Source: an uncultured bacterium
Lineage (GTDB): Bacteria > Patescibacteria > Microgenomatia > Levybacterales > UBA12049
Direction: 5' to 3'
Assembly: GCA_946885425.1 (NCBI GenBank)
Contig: CAMPGJ010000060.1
Coordinates: 1 to 6,924, forward strand
Length of the DNA stretch: 6,924 bases
Positions 1 to 5,326 of the stretch are shown here, one piece after another. The position numbers and the translations under genes were made by a program. Each line of letters opens with the position of its first letter. Positions within the stretch are counted from its first letter, which is position 1. Under the pieces are notes generated by a model, which searched no databases, was not told the origin of the DNA, and saw nothing but the letters and a program-made list of their open reading frames with translations.

Positions 1-312
1 TTCTTCCAACAACATCTTTATCATCTCAAAAAGTTGCTTTCGATCCGTGTCTATTATACTCTTTTCGAGGAAGAAAAGCATGTCGTAGCCTTGTTTTATC
101 TCTCCAAGCATCTGCTCAATGCACGAGCGGAACACTCTTCTTATCCTATTTCGTTTTACAGCCCGCTTATCCACCTTCTTTCTCACCAAAAACGCAAATC
201 TGCTTTCTGTACTACCATTTTTTGCAATCTTTACGGCAAACAGGGGAGTCTTAAAAAAAGAGGAGTTTTTTAGTTGGGAGTCTGCAGGCAATCGGTATTC
301 CTTACTTAACAT
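1..312 (-). CDS. rnpA: Ribonuclease P protein component (RnpA), 3' end cut by window edge
   Basis: This is the protein subunit of RNase P, which helps the catalytic RNA remove 5' leaders from pre-tRNAs in the cytoplasm. The ATG is at 312-310 and 104 codons are visible without a stop; the family is usually 105-130 residues, so only the tail is missing. The N-terminus reads MLSKEYRL, the usual family opening. The diagnostic basic motif follows in the order FAFLVRKKVDKRAVKRNRIRRVFR, split here as FAFLVRKK (residues 39-46) and KRNRIRRVFR (53-62), which contains the conserved RNR RNA-binding core. It starts 6 nt after the rpmH stop, so it is almost certainly translated from the same mRNA; no Shine-Dalgarno site is visible. 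The order rpmH-rnpA divergent from dnaA is the standard bacterial origin arrangement. The region between residues 9 and 37 is divergent, as is normal for this family. Confidence 0.93.
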   Translation of the reverse strand, partial: MLSKEYRLPADSQLKNSSFFKTPLFAVKIAKNGSTESRFAFLVRKKVDKRAVKRNRIRRVFRSCIEQMLGEIKQGYDMLFFLEKSIIDTDRKQLFEMIKMLLEE

Positions 313-318
313 TGAGAC

Positions 319-471
319 TTAAACAAAGGTACTTGATACAGCAATTTGCTTTCTGCCCTCTTCGCGTCTACGCTTGAGCATCTTCCGTCCACCATGAGTT
401 TTCATGCGTGCCATAAATCCGTGTTTTCTAACCCTTTTTAGTTTTTGACTTTTTGTAATTCTCTCAGACAT
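319..471 (-). CDS. rpmH: 50S ribosomal protein L34
   Basis: This is a small basic protein of the large ribosomal subunit, placed by the near-canonical block [18 protein letters not shown] (residues 15-32) followed by KRRREEGRK, matching the family pattern HGFxxRMxTxxGRxxLxxRRxxGR. I start it at the ATG 471-469, giving 50 residues, typical for L34 (44-50). The frame stays open upstream to an ATG at 480 and a TTG at 507, but both lie inside the predicted promoter (the ATG overlaps the -10 hexamer, the TTG overlaps the -35), so they are unlikely to be in the mRNA. There is no Shine-Dalgarno site, and the predicted transcription start falls at or within a few bases of the chosen ATG, so the transcript is probably leaderless. 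The usual N-terminal TxQPS stretch is replaced by [10 protein letters not shown]. It is followed 6 nt later by rnpA. Confidence 0.92.
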   Translation of the reverse strand: MSERITKSQKLKRVRKHGFMARMKTHGGRKMLKRRREEGRKQIAVSSTFV

Positions 472-478
472 AGTAGTC

Positions 479-507
479 ATTATAGCACGAGGTTGAGTTA
501 TTGACAA
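479..507 (-). promoter_or_regulatory. Sigma70-type promoter of rpmH-rnpA
   Basis: Reading the minus strand, TTGTCA (507-502) and TATAAT (484-479) are separated by exactly 17 bp, with TGC directly before the -10 (an extended -10). The expected start is 6-7 nt past the -10, around 473-471, which is the rpmH ATG. The -35 overlaps by two bases the first unit of the 8-bp repeat array, so a protein bound there could block the promoter. Confidence 0.8.
496..506. repeat. 11-bp direct repeat, copy 1 (AGTTATTGACA)
   Basis: AGTTATTGACA occurs here and again perfectly at 591-601, in the same orientation and 95 bp apart. The two copies bracket the inverted 8-bp array. The inner TTATTGACA matches the DnaA box TTATCCACA at seven of nine positions, so weak DnaA binding is one reading; on the plus strand TTGACA is also a perfect -35 hexamer. 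Confidence 0.7.
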
Positions 508-570
508 ATGGTCAAATGGTTAGCTGGTTAAAATGGTTAACCATAGAACTATTTAGCCATACAGCCATTT
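506..570. repeat. Symmetric array of eight 8-bp units (4 forward, 4 inverted)
   Basis: Forward units are AAATGGTC (506-513), AAATGGTT (514-521), AGCTGGTT (522-529) and, after one extra base at 530, AAATGGTT (531-538). Read on the minus strand, the units are CTATGGTT (546-539), AAATAGTT (554-547), GTATGGCT (562-555) and AAATGGCT (570-563). The shared pattern is close to NNATGGNT. The centre is the perfect 12-bp palindrome ATGGTTAACCAT at 533-544. The array lies between the divergent rpmH and dnaA promoters and is probably untranscribed, so a role as DNA (protein-binding iterons or a cruciform) fits better than an RNA role. The binding factor, if any, is unknown. Confidence 0.75.
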
Positions 571-590
571 TTTCATGTTAATAGTTTTTT

Positions 591-601
591 AGTTATTGAC
601 A
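591..601. repeat. 11-bp direct repeat, copy 2 (AGTTATTGACA)
   Basis: This is a perfect second copy of the repeat at 496-506. Here TTGACA (596-601) serves as the likely -35 of the dnaA promoter, and the perfect DnaA box begins only 6 bp further on. Confidence 0.7.
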
Positions 602-625
602 GAGGGTTATCCACATTATTAAACT
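596..625 (+). promoter_or_regulatory. Candidate dnaA promoter
   Basis: A consensus -35 TTGACA lies at 596-601. The best -10 at acceptable spacing is TAAACT at 620-625 (18-bp spacer, four of six matches), which would start the mRNA near 632 and give a leader of about 60 nt. The -10 is weak. A second -10-like TATAAA at 678-683 has no convincing -35. The DnaA box at 607-615 sits in the spacer of the first candidate, which would allow DnaA to repress its own gene. Confidence 0.4.
607..615 (+). promoter_or_regulatory. Perfect DnaA box TTATCCACA
   Basis: This is an exact match to the high-affinity consensus TTATCCACA, 78 bp upstream of dnaA. It may be part of a bipartite origin and/or an autoregulatory operator, since it lies between the candidate -35 and -10 of the dnaA promoter. 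Confidence 0.8.
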
Positions 626-680
626 GCTGTTTAGAAGAGTAGTTCTGCCCCATCTAGCGTCTTCTTTTTCACCTGATTAT

Positions 681-686
681 AAAAGG
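681..686 (+). promoter_or_regulatory. Ribosome binding site of dnaA
   Basis: AAAAGG lies 7 nt before the ATG at 694 and matches the 5' part of AAAGGAGG. It is the only Shine-Dalgarno-like site I can see in front of any gene in the window and it supports the chosen dnaA start. Confidence 0.55.
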
Positions 687-693
687 TTAATTT

Positions 694-2070
694 ATGAATA
701 AAAAACTTCAAATTCTTTGGGAGAACGTCTTAGTCGATATGAAAGCAAAATTGTCTGTAGGTAATTTTGGTGCATTTTTCAAAACATCAAAGCTCGTTTC
801 TATTGAAGATGACATTGCAACGATCGCTGCACCTTCCTTTGCCGTTACATTGCTTCAAACACGTTTCGCAGATGACATCAAAGCCTCGCTTGATAAACAC
901 AGCGGCAAAGACATCTCAGTCATATTTATCCCCAAAAATCTTTCGGCACGCTCGGGCAATGACGATATGGGACCATTGTTCGGAGCAACTGAGGAGAAAT
1001 CACACAACAGCATGGAACCAATTGCTGCACCACAACCAATGACCATAGGTCATTTACCCCGTGTACGGCCGGATTATACATTTCAGACCTTTGCCGTTTC
1101 AGGAAGTAATCAGCTGGCATTTGTCTCGGCACAGACAGTCGCGACAAATATAGGCAAATCATACAATCCGTTTTTCATCTATGGCCCAGTTGGAGTAGGG
1201 AAAACACATCTGATGCACGCTATTGCCAACCATGTCTACCAGCAGGACCCTTCAAAAAAAATACTCTATATTACTAGTGAAGAATTCACTAATGAAGTAA
1301 TTGACGCCATAAGAACGAACAATACTGCCAAAATGAAAAAACGCTTCCGCTCTGCATACCTTTTAATCATTGATGATATTCAATTTATTGAAGGAAAAGA
1401 AAAGGTGCAGGAAGAGCTTTTCCACACTTTTAATATCCTTATCGATCAAGGCTCACAAATATGTTTGTCATCAGACCGGCCACCTCAGGAAATTAAAAAA
1501 CTTGAAAAAAGACTTTCTTCCCGCTTTGCCGGTGGACTAACCGTTGATATTGCTCAACCCGATTTTGAGCTGAAAGCAGCTATCATAGGTATTAAAGCCC
1601 AAAAATATGGCTTTGCTATAACTCCTGATGTTGTTGCCCTCCTTGCCGAGAATGCCAAGGACACGAGAACACTCGAAGGTCTTGTGCTCAGACTTGTCAC
1701 TCAGGCAACGACGACGAACCAGGAGATAACCATGGAGCTTGCACATAAAAGCCTGGGCCTTATCCATGAAGAAAAGCGGGGACACCTCCATCCTGATGAT
1801 GTAGTCAAAGGTATCTGTGATTACTACAATATTAAACCTACACAATTAAAAGGGCCTAAGCGGGATGCGTCCCTTGTGCGCGCAAGACAGGTTTGTATGT
1901 ATATTCTTTACAAAGATCTCGGATTGACATATGTAGAGGTTGGTAACCTCTTAGGTGGACGGGATCACACGACAATTATGCATGGTGTGGATAAGGTTGA
2001 AAATTATGTGCAAAACAAAGACAAAGTCGGTGAGGATATCATGCGGATAAAAGCAGAGCTTACTGGGTAA
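694..2070 (+). CDS. dnaA: Chromosomal replication initiator DnaA
   Basis: DnaA is the AAA+ ATPase that binds DnaA boxes at oriC, melts the adjacent DNA and loads the replicative helicase. The protein is 458 residues, the normal length. Domain I covers about 1-80 (opening LQILWENVLVDMKAKLS), a short variable linker about 81-125, and the AAA+ domain about 126-350. Within the AAA+ domain are Walker A GPVGVGKT (164-171), Walker B LLIIDDIQF (223-231), sensor 1 around LSSD (258-261), an arginine-finger motif LSSRF with R277, and sensor 2 in RTLEG (325-329). Domain IV, about 365-458, carries the DNA-binding helix-turn-helix with the family signature GRDHTTIMH (422-430). All catalytic and DNA-contact motifs are intact. 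The ATG is preceded by AAAAGG at 681-686. It is divergent from rpmH and followed by dnaN after 236 bp that look like an origin. A DnaA box in its promoter suggests autoregulation. Confidence 0.98.
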   Translation: MNKKLQILWENVLVDMKAKLSVGNFGAFFKTSKLVSIEDDIATIAAPSFAVTLLQTRFADDIKASLDKHSGKDISVIFIPKNLSARSGNDDMGPLFGATEEKSHNSMEPIAAPQPMTIGHLPRVRPDYTFQTFAVSGSNQLAFVSAQTVATNIGKSYNPFFIYGPVGVGKTHLMHAIANHVYQQDPSKKILYITSEEFTNEVIDAIRTNNTAKMKKRFRSAYLLIIDDIQFIEGKEKVQEELFHTFNILIDQGSQICLSSDRPPQEIKKLEKRLSSRFAGGLTVDIAQPDFELKAAIIGIKAQKYGFAITPDVVALLAENAKDTRTLEGLVLRLVTQATTTNQEITMELAHKSLGLIHEEKRGHLHPDDVVKGICDYYNIKPTQLKGPKRDASLVRARQVCMYILYKDLGLTYVEVGNLLGGRDHTTIMHGVDKVENYVQNKDKVGEDIMRIKAELTG

Positions 2071-2132
2071 AAGGTTGGGACAACTCTACCATACGAAGTT
2101 GTGAACATAATATCCCCAAATCTATCAACATG

Positions 2133-2141
2133 TTTTCCACA
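2133..2141 (+). promoter_or_regulatory. DnaA box, one mismatch (TTTTCCACA)
   Basis: TTTTCCACA matches TTATCCACA at eight of nine positions. An identical copy in the same orientation lies 45 bp downstream. A weaker site, CTATCAACA, lies just upstream at 2122-2130. Confidence 0.6.
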
Positions 2142-2177
2142 ATTTCCCACCCACAAAATCATGGCGATTACTTGCTT

Positions 2178-2186
2178 TTTTCCACA
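2178..2186 (+). promoter_or_regulatory. DnaA box, one mismatch (TTTTCCACA)
   Basis: This is the second identical TTTTCCACA and the last good box before the trinucleotide run and the A-rich DNA, which makes it the natural anchor for DnaA loading onto the strand to be opened. Confidence 0.6.
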
Positions 2187-2198
2187 TTTCCATATACA

Positions 2199-2213
2199 CT
2201 ACTACAACAACTA
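2199..2213 (+). other. Possible DnaA-trio element (CTA CTA CAA CAA CTA)
   Basis: Five consecutive triplets, CTA CTA CAA CAA CTA, begin 12 bp after the DnaA box at 2178-2186 and run into A-rich DNA. The complementary strand reads 3'-GAT GAT GTT GTT GAT, resembling the repeated 3'-(G/A)A(T/A) trinucleotides that bind the DnaA filament in basal origin unwinding systems. The two GTT triplets do not fit the consensus, so the match is partial. Confidence 0.35.
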
Positions 2214-2306
2214 AAAAGAATAAAGGAACAACTGAATAAATGACTTTTAAACAAAAGCTTCAAAAAAAGAAGTAAGATAATTCCTAACATTCCACATCAT
2301 AAATAC

Positions 2307-3419
2307 ATGAAAGTTAAAATATTAACATCAAATCTTCAGGGAAAACTAAGCTTTCTTAATCATGCGATCTCTCCCAAAAATCAGCTCCCAATTCTTTTGA
2401 ATATCCTTATAGAAACACAAGAGGCTGCAGTTAAAATAAGTAGTACTGATCTGGAGATTGGAATGGAGGTTCTTATACCTGCGGAGGTAGAAGAGCAAGG
2501 AGCTACAACCGTACCAGCTAAAATATTTACAGAACTCATAAGCTCTCTATCTGAAGAAACAGTTACGCTTCATGCAGTAGGAACTACCCTTGAGGTGGCA
2601 AGTAAACGGACAAAAAGTGTATTACAAACGATAAAAAGTGATGAATTTCCCAGATTATATGAAAATAAAGGTGAATTATTTGCAACGCTTCAGGTAAAAG
2701 ATATTCAAAAAGATTTTTCATCTGTTATTTTTGCAGCAAGCCAGGATACCGCCCGTCCTGCTCTATCTGGGGTTTTGGTACGTAGGGAACCAGAAGGGCT
2801 CTTGCTGGTCGCTACAGACGGTTACAGACTATCATTAAAGCATTACAAGGTAGAGGTTGGACAGGAGGCTGGAAAACATGAGTCATTTATAATTCCCGCC
2901 AGAGTATTGCGGGAGATTTTATCATTCAAGGATACAAAAGAAGGTATCCGTGTCTATACATCATCAGAGAATAACCAGGTGTTATTTGAAAATAGCGATA
3001 TGACACTTGTCGGGCGATTGATAGAAGCAGAGTTCCCTAATTTTGCCAAGATTATCCCTTCGGATTTTTCTGTAAGTATCACGTTTGACCGCGAAGAGCT
3101 ACAGCGGGCAGTCAAGGTTTGTTCAATTTTTGCCAGGGATGCAGCGAATATCATCAAGTTATCACTTCACAAAGATCATATTATTGTTTCTTCTCAATCT
3201 TCTTCTGTAGGTGAAAATTCAGTCCGGGTGGATGCTAAGCTGGATGGTGAGGAAAATGAAATCGCTTTTAACAGCAAATATCTCGTTGACGTGCTTGGTA
3301 ATGTAGAAGAAAAAGATTTGCTTTTTGAAATGACCGGTCCTCTTAACCCGGGCGTGTTCAAAATTCAAAATGACAATTCCTTCCTCCACCTCATAATGCC
3401 GATCAGGGTCCAGGGATAG
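2307..3419 (+). CDS. dnaN: DNA polymerase III beta subunit (sliding clamp)
   Basis: DnaN forms the ring-shaped dimer that holds the replicative polymerase on DNA and is the docking platform for repair and replication-control proteins. The 370 residues match the normal length, with three clamp-fold repeats at about 1-120, 127-247 and 250-370. Recognisable motifs are NQLPIL (residues 25-30), ARPALSGVLV (149-158), ATDGYRLSL (169-177), FNSKYLVDVL (321-330) and the C-terminal LIMPIRVQG, which forms part of the protein-binding pocket. The ATG at 2307 opens directly into the family N-terminus (MKVKILTSNLQ). There is no Shine-Dalgarno site, so translation may depend on a short or absent leader, or on a transcript running through from dnaA. 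No recF or gyrB follows, unlike many bacteria. It ends 70 bp before a convergent gene. Confidence 0.97.
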   Translation: MKVKILTSNLQGKLSFLNHAISPKNQLPILLNILIETQEAAVKISSTDLEIGMEVLIPAEVEEQGATTVPAKIFTELISSLSEETVTLHAVGTTLEVASKRTKSVLQTIKSDEFPRLYENKGELFATLQVKDIQKDFSSVIFAASQDTARPALSGVLVRREPEGLLLVATDGYRLSLKHYKVEVGQEAGKHESFIIPARVLREILSFKDTKEGIRVYTSSENNQVLFENSDMTLVGRLIEAEFPNFAKIIPSDFSVSITFDREELQRAVKVCSIFARDAANIIKLSLHKDHIIVSSQSSSVGENSVRVDAKLDGEENEIAFNSKYLVDVLGNVEEKDLLFEMTGPLNPGVFKIQNDNSFLHLIMPIRVQG

Positions 3420-3489
3420 CTTTAATTTCTAATTTCTATTGTGGATGGCTAATTGTCTTATTGTTCGAGCACAGCCGAGAACCAATGGT

Positions 3490-4020
3490 TTATTCGGGGT
3501 TTATTTTCCAGTTGAAGGGGTATGATTGCCAGGGTATCTCCATCTCTTCTAGATCAAAGGTCGCTGACGTTTTTAATTGCTCTACCTGTGTAGCAACAGG
3601 TATAGAGGATGATGTTTCGGGATATAATAGTCCGACAAAAGCTTCAATTTCTGCATCAAAGTAAACAAAATAATTAACCTTATCAATAGGGAGCTGGTTA
3701 AACCAAGGATAATTTCTTTGAATAGCCGCCTGTTCTTCAGCGTGTTGTTTTTCGGTTTCAGCCTGTTTTTGTAACAATAATGCTGTCTCAGGAGGTATTG
3801 TGGCTTCTGGTGTAAGAGGTATTTCTTCAGTAGGCTCAGGCTCTTCGGTCGGTATGAGTGTAGGGGTGGCTATAACGGGCTTTTGCTGCTGAACAGGCTC
3901 TTGAAAGACAGCAATAAAGGCGGTCAGAGCAAGTATAATAAGTGCAAATGGTAGAGCTACGAAAAGATAGCTTTTCTTTTCTCTGATAGCTATCAAAAAA
4001 GTATCAATAAAGTGTTTCAT
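3490..4020 (-). CDS. Single-pass stalked membrane protein of unknown function
   Basis: I do not recognise this 176-residue protein. It has a short basic N-terminus, one hydrophobic segment at about 18-39, and then a stalk at about 42-78 rich in Pro, Thr and Glu (for example TLIPTEEPEPTEE). A charged Gln/Glu/Lys helix-like stretch follows at about 80-101, then a small C-terminal domain with the segment NYPWFNQLPI and a likely beta pair (YFVYFDAEIEAFVGLLYP, residues 117-134). The basic N-terminus suggests an N-in topology with the domain outside the cell. It is the last gene of the minus-strand group, starting 9 nt after the CHAP-protein stop, with no Shine-Dalgarno site. The architecture parallels the genes at 5317-5913 and 4713-5291, so it is probably a fellow anchor or adaptor; that role is inferred. 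Confidence 0.85.
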   Translation of the reverse strand: MKHFIDTFLIAIREKKSYLFVALPFALIILALTAFIAVFQEPVQQQKPVIATPTLIPTEEPEPTEEIPLTPEATIPPETALLLQKQAETEKQHAEEQAAIQRNYPWFNQLPIDKVNYFVYFDAEIEAFVGLLYPETSSSIPVATQVEQLKTSATFDLEEMEIPWQSYPFNWKINPE

Positions 4021-4029
4021 AAAGATATG

Positions 4030-4695
4030 TTATTTCGGGCCAGCAAATCCAATAATAGGAAGTCCCCCGCCTTTTTTTATATTTCCCCCGTCAATCGGCC
4101 ATGTGTGGCTTTTGGCGTCGGAATTTGATTCTAATGTGACTATAGAACCATTCCCCTTGTCGTCAACGGTTATATTTTTGACAATACCAATATGTCCGCT
4201 TCCCCCAAACGCAATAGCCCAGCCGGGTTTTACTTTTTTAAGCTCTCCTGCTCCACTAGGCCCAGCTTTATCAAACTCTCCTTTCTTTGCCATATCAGCA
4301 AAAAGCCCCTGTGCTGATAAATTTTCTCCGATAGGTGTGCCAGCAAGATTATACGCATCAATAATAAGCCATGTGCACCAGTAGCAATTTGCTATATCTC
4401 CATTACAACTGCCACCAGGCCCTTTTTTCTTGTGGGCGCATTTGTCACCGTTACATACTTCAGCTTGCATCTTGCTGAAATAATCATTCCCTCCTTTTTC
4501 TAGCTTGTCAACAATCTTTTGAGCCCATTCAACAACTGGCCCTCCGCCTGAGCTGCATTCAGGAGGCATTTTAAAATCTTTTGGTGCATCACCTATTATT
4601 GTATGCAAACATGCGTTATATTGTGCATGGGCAGGATATACCGGAGTTAGTAAGAAGAGAATTGCTGTAGTGAAAAAGAATATGATAATTTTCAT
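4030..4695 (-). CDS. Secreted cysteine-rich CHAP-like peptidoglycan amidase/endopeptidase
   Basis: This predicted exported enzyme of 221 residues belongs to the CHAP / NlpC-P60-like papain-fold group, which cleaves amide bonds in peptidoglycan. A signal peptide is clear: K2, a hydrophobic core at 3-18, and a cleavage site after AHA (residues 22-24). The putative catalytic Cys is C107 in NCYWCTWLIIDAYN, the His is H168 in GSGHIGIV, and the third position is around E189-N191 in LESNSD, in the expected order and spacing. The first 95 residues form a Gly/Lys-rich N-terminal part of unknown fold. Seven cysteines (C29, C47, C81, C86, C97, C104, C107) suggest disulfides around one free catalytic Cys, unusual for the family. 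It lies 17 nt after the PEGA gene and 9 nt before the last gene. The exact bond cut cannot be told from sequence. Confidence 0.8.
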   Translation of the reverse strand: MKIIIFFFTTAILFLLTPVYPAHAQYNACLHTIIGDAPKDFKMPPECSSGGGPVVEWAQKIVDKLEKGGNDYFSKMQAEVCNGDKCAHKKKGPGGSCNGDIANCYWCTWLIIDAYNLAGTPIGENLSAQGLFADMAKKGEFDKAGPSGAGELKKVKPGWAIAFGGSGHIGIVKNITVDDKGNGSIVTLESNSDAKSHTWPIDGGNIKKGGGLPIIGFAGPK

Positions 4696-4712
4696 AAAAA
4701 AGACTCTATTGC

Positions 4713-5291
4713 TTATTGTGTGGGTGTGACAGGTATCATGTCAACCCGTAGTCTGCTTACTTCGTCTTCAGTGACCAAAAAATCCTGCTGTTTTGATAAA
4801 TACCCGTTTGCAGTAGCTGAAAGCGTGTATAGCCCCACAGGCATTTCCTGAACTTTAAAAGGTGAAATTGCGGATAAGGAAAATCCTCTACCAGGCTCAA
4901 GTCCGACTGATTGTATGGTTATATTTGTCCCTTGCGGTTGTGATGTGACAACAAGACCGCCTGCGTGTGAACCATCGATCCCTTGAAAAACTTGCGGTTC
5001 TGCATTTTTATATACCCCTTCTTCTTGGGTAAATGAAATGGTTGGCTTTAAATCTATCTCAGCTTCTTCATCCGAAGGAAATTCATCATCAATAGGATTT
5101 TCTGTGGGTTCTGCATTTTCAGCTTGTTGTGCTGTTTCTGTAGGTGCGGAAACATTTGTGCCTGTTTGTTCACGACTTGAAGGGGATGGATATATGAATC
5201 CCCAGATGATTCCCGCAAGGATAAAAAACATCATCAGACCCAAAGTGATCTGCAATCTGTAACGTTTAGCCATAGTCGCTAGTTTTTCCAT
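4713..5291 (-). CDS. Membrane-anchored PEGA-domain protein
   Basis: This 192-residue protein has one membrane segment at about 15-34 behind a basic N-terminus, an acidic Ser/Thr/Pro/Glu-rich stalk at about 36-95, and a C-terminal PEGA-like domain at about 111-190. The domain shows the family layout: VVTSQPQGTNITIQ (the Pro-x-Gly turn), SPFKVQEMPVGLYTLSATANGY (split here as SPFKVQEMPVG and LYTLSATANGY), then a closing strand LRVDMIPV. PEGA is a small beta fold common in surface and wall-associated proteins; its ligand here is unknown. The ATG at 5291 is chosen; an internal ATG at 5273 (MAKRYRLQ) is possible. A promoter-like GTGTCA-N17-TATACT ends 6 nt before the first ATG, suggesting leaderless internal initiation and favouring the longer form. 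It begins 25 nt after the preceding stop and sits 17 nt before the CHAP-like gene. Confidence 0.85.
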   Translation of the reverse strand: MEKLATMAKRYRLQITLGLMMFFILAGIIWGFIYPSPSSREQTGTNVSAPTETAQQAENAEPTENPIDDEFPSDEEAEIDLKPTISFTQEEGVYKNAEPQVFQGIDGSHAGGLVVTSQPQGTNITIQSVGLEPGRGFSLSAISPFKVQEMPVGLYTLSATANGYLSKQQDFLVTEDEVSRLRVDMIPVTPTQ

Positions 5292-5297
5292 AAATTT

Positions 5298-5326
5298 AGT
5301 ATATACAAAACATCATCTATTGACAC
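5298..5326 (-). promoter_or_regulatory. Candidate internal promoter for the PEGA gene
   Basis: On the minus strand GTGTCA (5326-5321) and TATACT (5303-5298) are 17 bp apart, with four of six and five of six consensus matches. The -10 ends 6 nt before the ATG at 5291, the same geometry as at rpmH, so the mRNA would be leaderless. The -35 lies in the last codons of the preceding gene. Confidence 0.45.

Larger units (their letters stand above)
2071..2306. other. Candidate oriC in the dnaA-dnaN spacer
   Basis: This 236-bp noncoding stretch holds DnaA-box-like sites all in plus orientation: ATATCCCCA (2110-2118), CTATCAACA (2122-2130), TTTTCCACA (2133-2141) and TTTTCCACA (2178-2186). The last two differ from the consensus at one base. 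Downstream are a CTA/CAA trinucleotide run (2199-2213) and an A-rich stretch to about 2280, suited to strand opening. There is also a 6-bp stem (ACAACT 2080-2085 with AGTTGT 2097-2102, 11-nt loop) just after dnaA, but with no T-run, so it is not a standard terminator. A GATAAT at 2276-2281 could be a dnaN -10, but no -35 is visible. Origin in this spacer is common in bacteria; with the boxes upstream of dnaA it would be a bipartite origin. Confidence 0.55.

Noticed and set aside
167..175. TTATCCACC, eight of nine matches to a DnaA box
   Set aside because: It lies in the coding sequence of rnpA (the Val-Asp-Lys codons on the minus strand) and stands alone; likely chance.
34..322. Plus-strand open frames at 34-273 and 119-322
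   Set aside because: They are antisense to rnpA, whose minus-strand product is a clear family member that continues past the window edge.
472..507. Longer rpmH reading frame from TTG 507 or ATG 480, containing ITQP reminiscent of the L34 N-terminus
   Set aside because: Both starts lie inside a near-consensus promoter, and the ITQP is too far from the HGF core to align with the usual TxQPS; the 50-residue form already has family length.
2080..2102. Stem ACAACT/AGTTGT just after dnaA as a transcription terminator
   Set aside because: The stem is only 6 bp with an 11-nt loop, and no T-run follows.
3440..3448. TGTGGATGG, inverted DnaA-box-like site after dnaN
   Set aside because: It has two mismatches and is isolated from the other boxes; noted only as a weak site.
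3420..3489. Bidirectional terminator between dnaN and the convergent gene
   Set aside because: I find only a 4-bp GGCT/AGCC pairing with a long loop and a short AATTTCT tandem repeat; not enough to call.
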